DNA from: Solobacterium sp.
GTDB taxonomy: Bacteria > Bacillota_I > Bacilli_A > Erysipelotrichales > Erysipelotrichaceae
Direction of reading: 5' to 3'
Length of the DNA stretch: 64,000 nucleotides
Assembly (NCBI GenBank): GCA_017510405.1
Contig: JAFWNG010000020.1
Coordinates: forward strand, 24,973-88,972
Position 1 is the first letter of the stretch, and every line of letters starts with the position of its first letter. A model generated the notes under the pieces. That model was given only the letters and a program-made list of their open reading frames with translations. It made no database searches and was not told where the DNA came from. Below are positions 57,242 to 64,000 of this stretch, piece by piece. The translations under genes and the position numbers were made by a program.

Positions 57242-58896
57242 GACTCCAGCCTTCCTTCTTCCATATGCAGGACTGTATCCGCAATGCGGACCGAGGATCC
57301 ACGGTGCAAGACAAGTACGATCGTACGGTGATTCTTTTCTTCGTCCAGCGCCTTCAGGATCATGCCTTCGTTCAGGGCGTCGAGATTGCTGGTAGGTTCA
57401 TCCAGAAGCAGGATGCGCGCATCATGCAGGAACGCGCGGGCAAGCGAGATGCGCTGCCGTTCGCCGCCGGACAAAGTATCGCCCAGTTCGCCGATGACCG
57501 TGTCATAGCCGTCCGGAAGACGCAGGATCGCTTCATGTACCGACGCTTTCCGGCACGCTTCCATGATCTCCTCTTCGGACGCGTCCGGTCTGGCAATAAG
57601 CAGGTTATTGCGCACGGTGTCATGGAACAGGTGGGTATCCTGCGTCATATAGCCTTCCATATCCCGCAGATCGGAAGTATTGATCGATTCGATATCGCGG
57701 TCATTGATGCCAAGCCTGCCGCTGTCCGGCTTCCAGAAGCGCATCAGCAGCTTCAGGAACGTGGATTTGCCGGATCCCGATCTGCCGGTGATCCCGATGA
57801 TCTGATCCTTGTTCATGAATACGGACATATCGTTCAGCACCGGTTCCGCACCGTAAGAGAACGATACATTCTCGGCTGCGATCGATCCGTAGATCGCCGG
57901 CTGCTGTCCCGTGATATCTTCCGTGACCGGTTCTTCCGCCAGGATATGCAGCACCCGGTCCCCGGCCGCCAGGGTATTGGACAGCGTCGTGCCCAGTGCC
58001 GCCAGCGCGGATACCGGTCCGAAGGAACTCATCAGAAGCAGGATCGCGGTGACCATGCCGTCAAAGGCGACTGTCCCCTGCCCGTACAGCATATACGCGC
58101 CGAAGATCATCATGCAGTCAAACAGGTAGATCATCGTACCGGCTGCGGCGCGGTTGCGTCCGGCCAGCGTATTCTGTTCTTCCTGCTCTTCCAGCAGAGC
58201 GTCTGTGAGATCGTTCCGGCGCTGTGTCCGGGCATCCCCCTGCTCATACTGCAGGACTTCATAGAGACCGCGCAGATCCTCCAGAACAGATGAAGACAGT
58301 TCGCCGGAAAGCCGCCGTACCTCTCTGCCGGTATCCTGGTCCTGCATGGAGATCAGCAGCGGCAGAGCAATGCCGATGGCCGCATAGGAACATAATGCGA
58401 GCAGACCGAGCATCGGATGGATGCGCCAGATCAGTACGACAAGTACGATCGTAAACAGCAGTGCGATGCAAATGGGTGAGATGGTATGCGCGTAGAACAC
58501 TTCCAGAAGTTCCACATCGGCAGTAATGACAGCGATGAGATCACCTCTGTCCTTCCCTTCCAGTTTTGCCGGCGACAGCCGCCGCAGAGCCCGGAAGACC
58601 CTGTCGCGCACAAGCGCCAGCAGACGGAACGCAATATAGTGGTTGGAGGCCTGTTCGCCATAGCGCAGCACTGCCCGCAGCACACCGCACACCAGCATCC
58701 ACGCAAACAGTCCGCCGAGCGACATCTTTACCGCAAAACGCATGCTTTTGAGCAGCGCCTGTCCGGCAAGTACCGGAATGAACGCAGCGCACAGATTTCC
58801 CAGGGTGCCAAGCAGGACTGCCAGCGCCATATAGCCGGAAAGCGGCTTTACAAACTTCAGAAGCTCTGCCATGATCATCAGCCGGTTACGCTTCAT
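57238..58896 (-). CDS. cydC: CydC-like thiol/heme exporter subunit
   Basis: Second half of a heterodimeric ABC exporter. In E. coli CydDC exports glutathione and cysteine and is needed for cytochrome bd; substrate here is inferred from the family. From the ATG at 58894-58896 (GGAGG 6 bases upstream) it has 552 residues: six membrane helices (about 10-310), Walker A GRSGSGKST, signature LSGGERQR, Walker B LLLDEPTSNLD and switch LVLHRGSS. The switch His is present. It overlaps CydD by 11 bases and DUF1294 by 4. No cydAB genes are near. Confidence 0.85.
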   Translation of the reverse strand: MKRNRLMIMAELLKFVKPLSGYMALAVLLGTLGNLCAAFIPVLAGQALLKSMRFAVKMSLGGLFAWMLVCGVLRAVLRYGEQASNHYIAFRLLALVRDRVFRALRRLSPAKLEGKDRGDLIAVITADVELLEVFYAHTISPICIALLFTIVLVVLIWRIHPMLGLLALCSYAAIGIALPLLISMQDQDTGREVRRLSGELSSSVLEDLRGLYEVLQYEQGDARTQRRNDLTDALLEEQEEQNTLAGRNRAAAGTMIYLFDCMMIFGAYMLYGQGTVAFDGMVTAILLLMSSFGPVSALAALGTTLSNTLAAGDRVLHILAEEPVTEDITGQQPAIYGSIAAENVSFSYGAEPVLNDMSVFMNKDQIIGITGRSGSGKSTFLKLLMRFWKPDSGRLGINDRDIESINTSDLRDMEGYMTQDTHLFHDTVRNNLLIARPDASEEEIMEACRKASVHEAILRLPDGYDTVIGELGDTLSGGERQRISLARAFLHDARILLLDEPTSNLDALNEGMILKALDEEKNHRTIVLVLHRGSSVRIADTVLHMEEGRLES

Positions 58897-60622
58897 AACT
58901 GCCTCCCGCGTACTGTTCCAGTGCGCACTGGCGGTCATACAGTTCCGCATAGACGCCGGCAGTCCCCATCAGTTCTTCATGGGTGCCGTGTTCAATGACC
59001 GCTCCGTCCTTCATGACCCAGATCTGATCCGCACTTACGACATTGCGCAGACGGTGCGTGATCATCAGGATCGTCTTTGTTTCCTTCATCCGCAGGATCT
59101 CCTGCAGGATCAGTGCTTCGCTTTCGGCATCGATATTGGAAGATGCCTCATCAAACAGGTATACCGGCGTATCATGCAGCAGGCCTCTTGCCAGGGCAAG
59201 ACGCTGGCGCTGTCCGCCGGAAAGATTCTTCGCTTCCTCAAGGATCTGCGTATCCAGACCTTCGCGCTCTTCGGCAAACTCCTTCAGACACACCCGTTCC
59301 AGCGCATTCCACAGCTGTTCATCGTCAGCGTCCGGCGCTGCCATGAGCAGGTTGTCCCGGATCGTTCCGCGGAAGATGCAGGCGCGGTCACTGATGCAGG
59401 TGACCGTATTCACCAGCGTGTGCTCATCCAGTTCATTGAGCGGTACGCCTCCGAGCGTGATCTCTCCCTCCGAAAAGGTGCGGTGCTTCATCAGAAGATG
59501 CGCCAGCGTGGATTTTCCCGATCCGCTCTCTCCGACGATCGCCGTAAAGCTGTGCTCCGGGATCTCCATACTGACATGGTGCACGACTTCCCTCTCCTCA
59601 CTGTAGCCGAACGATACATCGTGATAAACGATAGCGCAGCCGTCCGGATCGGTACGTGTTCCCTTTTCTTTTTCTTCGAGATCCAGGAAGGCAAAGATGC
59701 GGTCCGCCGCAGCCATGCCGTTCATCGCTACATGGAAACAACTTCCGAGTGCCCGCATCGGCAGGAAGAAATCCGCCGACAGCAGGATCACCATCAGACA
59801 GCCGGTCAGGGAAATATGTCCAGCCCGGAAGCTCAGCACGCCCACCAGCATGCCCAGCGCCGCCCCGGACCAGGAAACCAGATCCATCACGGAAATGGAA
59901 TTCAGCTGCATGATCAGTACCCGCATGGTGACCTTCCGGAAGCTTTCCGCTTCTTCGTTCATGCGCTCTGTACGGGCTTCGTCCGCCTGATAGATCTTGA
60001 GCGTCGTCATGCCCTGCAGGTTTTCAAGGAAGCTGTCGCCGAGTTCGGTATACTGTCCCCAGTATTTCGACAGCAGTTTCTTTGCCCACCGCCGCACCAG
60101 CACGATCGATACCGGGATCAGCGGCACGCATACCAGCAGGACAACGGCCGGACGCCAGTCAAAAAACAGCAGGACGATAAACAGAGTGACCGGTGCGAGC
60201 ACCGCGTAGAACAGCTGCGGCAGATAGGCGCCGAAATAGCTTTCCAGCTGATCCACGCCTTCCACGCTCGTCTGCACCAGTTCCGCTGTCGGCGTCTGTT
60301 CCGCATAGGTTCCGCCGATGCGAAGCAGTTTATCCCAGATCTTCTGCCGCAGGGTCTTCTTGACCGTGCGGGCAGAGCAGAAGCTCATATGCGCCGCCAT
60401 CCGAGTCAGTACATACCGCAGCGGCACCGCGCCGAGCGCGATCAGCCCGGTGAACAGCAGGACGTAGGCATTGGTGAAACCGTTCCATACCGCTGTCAGA
60501 AGGAACGCAATGGTATACATCAGCAGGATGTTCACGCACAGTGCGAGCCACTGCAGCGCGACATTCGCGATGATATATTTCCGGCTTTCCCGGATCTCAT
60601 TCATCAGTCTTTTATCAAACAT
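58886..60622 (-). CDS. cydD: CydD-like thiol/heme exporter subunit
   Basis: First half of the CydDC-type exporter. From the ATG at 60620-60622 (GAGGG about 6 bases upstream) it has 578 residues. Its membrane part has the CydD-typical YFGAYLPQLFYAVLAPVT and SFLENLQGMTTLKIYQAD. The ATPase has Walker A GESGSGKST, signature LSGGQRQR and Walker B VYLFDEASSNID with the catalytic Glu. The gene overlaps the alpha/beta hydrolase by 8 bases. With both Glu residues intact, both ATP sites look active, unlike the exporter at 26-30 kb. Confidence 0.87.
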   Translation of the reverse strand: MFDKRLMNEIRESRKYIIANVALQWLALCVNILLMYTIAFLLTAVWNGFTNAYVLLFTGLIALGAVPLRYVLTRMAAHMSFCSARTVKKTLRQKIWDKLLRIGGTYAEQTPTAELVQTSVEGVDQLESYFGAYLPQLFYAVLAPVTLFIVLLFFDWRPAVVLLVCVPLIPVSIVLVRRWAKKLLSKYWGQYTELGDSFLENLQGMTTLKIYQADEARTERMNEEAESFRKVTMRVLIMQLNSISVMDLVSWSGAALGMLVGVLSFRAGHISLTGCLMVILLSADFFLPMRALGSCFHVAMNGMAAADRIFAFLDLEEKEKGTRTDPDGCAIVYHDVSFGYSEEREVVHHVSMEIPEHSFTAIVGESGSGKSTLAHLLMKHRTFSEGEITLGGVPLNELDEHTLVNTVTCISDRACIFRGTIRDNLLMAAPDADDEQLWNALERVCLKEFAEEREGLDTQILEEAKNLSGGQRQRLALARGLLHDTPVYLFDEASSNIDAESEALILQEILRMKETKTILMITHRLRNVVSADQIWVMKDGAVIEHGTHEELMGTAGVYAELYDRQCALEQYAGGSYEA

Positions 60623-61556
60623 TCCGTCCCTCGCTGTCATATTCCGCAAAGAAGTCCAGGACTTCTTTTTCATACTTGTCCGGATCCGCAAGATGCGATC
60701 CGTTGTGTCCCGCTTTTTCTGTCAGGACCAGTTTTTTCGCCGATCCGCACAGTTCATAACTGCGCCGGGAATTCTCCGGCGGCACAAACGCGTCTTCCGT
60801 TCCGTGGAAGAACAGCACCGGTATGCGGGTATTCCGCAGTGCGTCTGCCGTATCCGCCTCACGCATCGCAAAGTGCGCGCGTACCCGGCAGAAACCGTCC
60901 AGGATGTTCAGGAACGGAAATGCCGGCAGACGCATCCACCGCTTTCCAAGATACGCCAGGATCGCGTGCATGGAGGAGAAGCCGCAGTCGGCGATGATGC
61001 CGGCGATTCGCTCTGTCCGGTCCGCGCACAGCAGCACCGACGTTGCGCCGAGAGAGATCCCGTACAGATACACGGGCAGATCTGTTTCGATCGTATCCAG
61101 CCATTTCAGGATATCCTGCGATTCCCGGGCACCGAATGTGATCGCGTCCCCTTCGCTTTCCCCGCAGGCACGCTGGTGGATCAGCAGAAGATCACAGCCG
61201 GCATCCCGCAGGAAGCGGATCTTGTCGCAGAAGTCGCCTTCCGCTGTTCCCCGGTAGCCGTGCGCGCACAGCACGACGCGCTTCGGTTCTGCGCACCGGT
61301 AGTATTCCCCGTACAGGCGCAGTCCGTCGTCCGAAATGATACAGCGCGCTTCATGCGGCAAAGAGCGCATAACCTCTTTGCCGTCTTCCCGCATCTGCCG
61401 CCATTCTTCCGGCAGTTCCCTCCGGCTGCTTTGACCGCCCTTTTTCTTCCGGGTGATCTTTTTCATATCCCGGGCAGCCGCAAAACGGTACAGACGGTCG
61501 CCGCTGTACAGCAAAGATCCGGCAACGGCACTTAACAGAAACAGTTTTCCCTTCAT
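60615..61556 (-). CDS. Alpha/beta hydrolase, membrane-anchored
   Basis: A 313-residue protein with an N-terminal hydrophobic segment (about 3-18) and an alpha/beta hydrolase fold. The nucleophile is in YGISLGA, the acid in FFHGTEDAFVP and the His in KAGHNGSH, with the oxyanion region LCAHGYRGT. It resembles serine aminopeptidase-like or YqkD-type hydrolases. First gene of the operon with the CydDC-type exporter; the -10 box TATAAT lies about 20 bases upstream. GGAG precedes the ATG. Confidence 0.88.
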   Translation of the reverse strand: MKGKLFLLSAVAGSLLYSGDRLYRFAAARDMKKITRKKKGGQSSRRELPEEWRQMREDGKEVMRSLPHEARCIISDDGLRLYGEYYRCAEPKRVVLCAHGYRGTAEGDFCDKIRFLRDAGCDLLLIHQRACGESEGDAITFGARESQDILKWLDTIETDLPVYLYGISLGATSVLLCADRTERIAGIIADCGFSSMHAILAYLGKRWMRLPAFPFLNILDGFCRVRAHFAMREADTADALRNTRIPVLFFHGTEDAFVPPENSRRSYELCGSAKKLVLTEKAGHNGSHLADPDKYEKEVLDFFAEYDSEGRNV

Positions 61557-61576
61557 ACTTCAACTCCGTATGCCTC

Positions 61577-61582
61577 ATTATA
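61577..61582 (-). promoter_or_regulatory. -10 box of the alpha/beta hydrolase-cydDC operon
   Basis: TATAAT on the minus strand. The -35 position falls inside the gdhA terminator stem and is weak. Confidence 0.4.
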
Positions 61583-61590
61583 TCGCGTTC

Positions 61591-61621
61591 AAAATAAAAG
61601 AGGAATTCCGGAGAATTCCTC
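61591..61621 (-). terminator. Terminator of gdhA
   Basis: Minus strand GAGGAATTC and GAATTCCTC pair around TCCG, followed by UUUUAUUUU. It lies about 22 bases after the gdhA stop. Confidence 0.88.
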
Positions 61622-61643
61622 TCGTGATCAGTCCGTTTTAAGA

Positions 61644-62990
61644 TCAGAACAGACCCTGAGCGAGCATTGCTTCTGCGACCTTTTCGAAACCGGCAATGTT
61701 TGCACCGGCTACGAGGTCATAGCCCAGTCCGTAGCGCTCTGCAGCGGCGACGGAGTTGTCATGAATGCTCTTCATGATGTCTTTCAGCTTCGCGTCGACT
61801 TCTTCCGCAGACCAGCTGTAGCGCATGGAGTTCTGGCTCATTTCCAGAGCAGATACTGCTACGCCGCCGGCGTTGGCTGCTTTTGCCGGGCCGACGATGA
61901 CGCCGTTTGCTTGGAAGTAAGCAACTGCTTCGTTGCTTGCCGGCATGTTAGCGCCTTCGAAGTAGTACTTCGCACCGTTCGCAACGATCTTCTTTGCTTC
62001 TTCGATGCCGATCTCATTCTGTGTAGCGCACGGAATGTAAACGTCAGCCTTGACGCCCCACGGCTTCTCGCCCGGGAAGAACTGGCAGCCGAACTTGTCG
62101 GCATACATCTTGACGTTTCTTTCCTTGGATGCACGCAGCTTCAGCAGGTAGTTGATCTTTTCTTCTGTATTGATTCCATCCGGATCATATACATAGCCGT
62201 GCTTGCCGGAGATCGTAACGACCTTTCCGCCGAATTCTGTGATCTTCTTGATTGCGCCCCATGTTACGTTGCCGTAACCGGAAACGACGAATGTCTTGCC
62301 TTCGAATGTGTCATTCTCGTGCTTCATGACCTGGCTTGCATAGTACAGCACGCCGAAGCCGGTAGCTTCCGGACGAATCAGGGATCCGCCGTATGTCAGA
62401 CCTTTGCCGGTGAGAACGCCGTTGTCGAAGGAGTTGCGGATACGTCTGTACTGACCGAACATATATCCGATCTCTCTTCCGCCGACACCCTTATCGCCTG
62501 CCGGAACGTCTGTGTTCGGGCTGATGTGTCTCTGGAGTTCTGTCATGAACGCCTGGCAGAAACGCATGATCTCAGCGTCGCTTCTTCCGTGAGGATCGAA
62601 GTCGGAGCCGCCTTTGCCGCCGCCGATCGGCAGTGTTGTCAGGCTGTTCTTGAAGATCTGTTCGAAACCGAGGAACTTCAGTACGGAAAGGTTGACTTCC
62701 GGATCAAAGCGCAGACCGCCTTTGTACGGTCCGATCGCGCCGTTGAATTCGATACGGTATCCGGTGTTTACATGTGCTTTTCCTTCATCATCCTGCCATG
62801 TTACACGGAAGATAACGGTACGTTCCGGTTCAACGATACGTTCCAGAAGAGCTGCTTCTTCGTATTCCGGATGTTTATCGATCACCGGAGCCAGGGTCGT
62901 CAGAACTTCTGTGACTGTCTGCAGGAATTCCGGCTGTCCCGGATTCTTTGCGGCAGTTTCCTTAATGACTCGCTCTACATAAGCATTCAT
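61644..62990 (-). CDS. gdhA: NADP-dependent glutamate dehydrogenase
   Basis: Makes glutamate from 2-oxoglutarate and ammonia. The 448-residue length is standard for the hexameric NADP type. Motifs include the substrate lysine motif PIGGGKGGSDFDP, PAGDKGVGGREIGYMFGQYRR, the nucleotide site SGYGNVTWGA and the C-terminal SQNSMRYSW. GGGAGGT lies 6-7 bases before the ATG. It is monocistronic, with a promoter and terminator of its own and two cre-like sites upstream. Confidence 0.96.
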   Translation of the reverse strand: MNAYVERVIKETAAKNPGQPEFLQTVTEVLTTLAPVIDKHPEYEEAALLERIVEPERTVIFRVTWQDDEGKAHVNTGYRIEFNGAIGPYKGGLRFDPEVNLSVLKFLGFEQIFKNSLTTLPIGGGKGGSDFDPHGRSDAEIMRFCQAFMTELQRHISPNTDVPAGDKGVGGREIGYMFGQYRRIRNSFDNGVLTGKGLTYGGSLIRPEATGFGVLYYASQVMKHENDTFEGKTFVVSGYGNVTWGAIKKITEFGGKVVTISGKHGYVYDPDGINTEEKINYLLKLRASKERNVKMYADKFGCQFFPGEKPWGVKADVYIPCATQNEIGIEEAKKIVANGAKYYFEGANMPASNEAVAYFQANGVIVGPAKAANAGGVAVSALEMSQNSMRYSWSAEEVDAKLKDIMKSIHDNSVAAAERYGLGYDLVAGANIAGFEKVAEAMLAQGLF

Positions 62991-63022
62991 GAAATTTACC
63001 TCCCTTAGTAAATACAGGGACT

Positions 63023-63051
63023 ATTCTACAACTGTTTTCTGCTCTTGAAAA
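63023..63051 (-). promoter_or_regulatory. Predicted gdhA promoter
   Basis: Minus strand TTTTCA (63046-63051), 17-base spacer, TAGAAT (63023-63028). A second cre-like stretch, read on the plus strand as TGAAAACACTTTCT, covers the -35 box. Confidence 0.5.
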
Positions 63052-63092
63052 CACTTTCTTTGCAATGAAAATATTTACATTCTGCATGTCTG

Positions 63093-63106
63093 TACAAACG
63101 CTTTCA
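63093..63106. promoter_or_regulatory. Cre-like element upstream of gdhA
   Basis: TACAAACGCTTTCA matches the central and right half of the cre consensus (AANCGNTNNCA) but the left two positions differ. It lies about 75 bases upstream of the predicted gdhA start. Confidence 0.3.
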
Positions 63107-63115
63107 GCGCCGACA

Positions 63116-63144
63116 GAAAAACCAGCCGCCCTGAGGTGACTGGT
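63116..63144 (-). terminator. Probable terminator of the 63170 gene
   Basis: Minus strand ACCAG and CTGGT pair at the ends of an imperfect stem with a GC-rich interior, followed by five U. Confidence 0.6.
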
Positions 63145-63169
63145 CTTTCGTGTATTTTCTGTAATTCTG

Positions 63170-63577
63170 TTATCTGCCGTCCGCCAGGTAAAGAACGGAG
63201 ATCGGTTTTGTCTTCAGTTCCGCTTTGATGCGTTCCCTGCAGGCCGCGGTCTCTTCCCAGGATAATGCGTCCGCCGTTTTTTCCCGCCGCGGAATATACC
63301 AGCCGACCTCCAGATCCCGGAATTCGATCCGGCAGCTGCCGTCCGGATACCGGATCGACTGCAGTTTTTTCCCGTTTCTTCTGACCGCATTCTCTACGGT
63401 GTGCCGGGCATGGTTCTGCAGCCCCGTCTTCTCCCATCTGGGACCTTTCGTCATGAAGTAGACATGTTCCCCGATCAGGGCGATATGTTTCTTTCCGCCC
63501 GTCCTGGCGATCAGTTCTTCCAGGTTGGTTTTTGCGCTTTCTGTCCAGGTTTCTTTTCTTATGATCTGAATGCTCAT
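63170..63577 (-). CDS. Small protein of unknown function
   Basis: A 135-residue cytoplasmic protein I do not recognise. It is basic and mixed alpha/beta, with segments KKHIALIGEHVYFMTKG, LQNHARHTVENAVRRNGK and EFRDLEVGWYIPRREK. The start ATG at 63575-63577 follows AAGGAGG by about 6 bases; a longer open frame upstream lacks a ribosome site. The gene is monocistronic. The only hint is that it is a soluble, positively charged protein. Confidence 0.7.
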   Translation of the reverse strand: MSIQIIRKETWTESAKTNLEELIARTGGKKHIALIGEHVYFMTKGPRWEKTGLQNHARHTVENAVRRNGKKLQSIRYPDGSCRIEFRDLEVGWYIPRREKTADALSWEETAACRERIKAELKTKPISVLYLADGR

Positions 63578-63859
63578 TTCATCCTCCTTTTTCATGATCC
63601 GTAACGTACAGGTTCTCTGCAAAGAAGTGATTGGAAACGTATTATGTCATAAAACTTCCTGTATCCGGAAAGGGGGCGGCATTTCTGCATTTGTCTTGTT
63701 TTCCTTATGTACAAACACCCTGCGGGGTCATCGGCCGTACCGCAAAAAGTTGAAAAATTACATTTTTTTGTCAGACTGTACCATAACACCGGAGCCCTGA
63801 ATCATTCATAATATAGGTAAGCAGAAAAAGAGCAGAACGCTCAGGAAAGGAAGATAAAT
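63578..63859. other. Intergenic region, 282 bases, divergent
   Basis: This AT-rich stretch separates the 63170 gene (minus) from the sugar kinase (plus). I see an extended -10-like TGACATAAT on the minus strand (CATAAT at 63641-63646), a T7 run followed by GTCA at 63763-63773, and CATAAT at 63807-63812 on the plus strand. No convincing -35 box pairs with these. Short open frames here have no ribosome site and I do not call them. Confidence 0.5.
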
Positions 63860-64000
63860 ATGGAACTGAATCTCAAGCCGAAAAATGAATGCCGTTATGA
63901 TGCGGTAAGCCTTGGCGAAGTCATGCTTCGTCTTGATCCGGGTGAGGGCCGGATCCGTACAGCACGTTCCTTCACGGCATGGGAAGGCGGCGGTGAATAC
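63860..64000 (+). CDS. PfkB family sugar kinase, N-terminal fragment (runs off the window)
   Basis: Only 47 codons are visible. The start at 63860 follows AAAGGAAG by about 7 bases. The sequence after about residue 15 reads AVSLGEVMLRLDPG, then RTARSFTAWEGGGEY, which is the substrate-binding start of PfkB kinases of the 2-keto-3-deoxygluconate kinase type (LGExMLRLxPxG and the GGxxxN region). The catalytic GAGD motif lies beyond the edge, so the substrate is uncertain. Confidence 0.8.
   Translation, partial: MELNLKPKNECRYDAVSLGEVMLRLDPGEGRIRTARSFTAWEGGGEY

Noticed and set aside
63592..63789. Small open frames in the 282-base gap before the sugar kinase
   Set aside because: They lack ribosome sites and recognisable motifs, and they overlap the probable promoter area.
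1..64000. CRISPR arrays, tRNA or rRNA genes, insertion sequences and prophage
   Set aside because: I found no regularly spaced repeats, no tRNA-like GTTCGA arms in a cloverleaf context, no transposase or integrase motifs and no phage structural genes.

Overview
The window looks like chromosomal DNA of a low-redundancy, moderately GC-rich Bacillota bacterium, most likely Erysipelotrichia-like. That placement rests on gene order and families: the yybS-gdpP-rplI-dnaB block, a walJ-htrA-rlmH block, HPr with both His15 and Ser46, Firmicute-type GalT, and strong AGGAGG ribosome sites with sigma-A promoters that often have extended -10 boxes. I see no rRNA, tRNA, insertion sequence, prophage or CRISPR array. 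Coding density is very high and no gap between genes exceeds 300 bases.

Layout. 1-9 kb (minus): glycogen/maltodextrin use (glgB, glgP, pulA), a surface-anchored DUF885 hydrolase and uracil-DNA glycosylase (cut by the left edge). 9-11 kb: phosphoglucomutase and HPr with a CcpA-type site in its promoter. 11.5-12.9 kb (plus): a C69 dipeptidase. 12.9-22.9 kb (minus): one long operon, yybS-gdpP-rplI-dnaB-M23 peptidase-walJ-htrA-like-rlmH-malQ, in which the HtrA-like protein has lost its catalytic triad. 23-24.8 kb (plus): D,D-carboxypeptidase and a lipoprotein. 24.8-34.8 kb (minus): DUF349 protein, heterodimeric ABC exporter, two MgtC-like proteins, and a bcp-yaaA-GDPD-MarR/radical-SAM operon. 35-36.3 kb (plus): a very acidic protein with a 49-residue zinc ribbon. 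36.4-37.3 kb: metallophosphoesterase. 37.4-46.4 kb (plus): galT-galE, an RpiR regulator, a GH4 phospho-glucosidase, then a three-gene LRR / VWA / MoxR-AAA+ operon. 46.5-52.3 kb (minus): Tex, a membrane protein, and a four-gene hydrolase/acetyltransferase operon. 52.4-56.3 kb (plus): alanine symporter and an SPFH/ribbon-helix-helix/SPFH operon. 56.4-63.6 kb (minus): a CydDC-type exporter operon, NADP glutamate dehydrogenase and a small unknown protein. The right edge cuts a PfkB sugar kinase.

How it fits together: the window describes a fermentative, anaerobic, carbohydrate-using cell. It stores or salvages alpha-glucan (GlgB, GlgP, PulA, MalQ, Pgm), uses galactose (GalT, GalE) and phospho-beta-glucosides (GH4), and coordinates this through HPr/CcpA. 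The most unusual items are the MarR-radical SAM fusion gene, the LRR-VWA-MoxR triad, the HtrA pseudoprotease, the SPFH operon with a tandem operator next to its own ribbon-helix-helix gene, and the acidic protein/zinc-ribbon pair.
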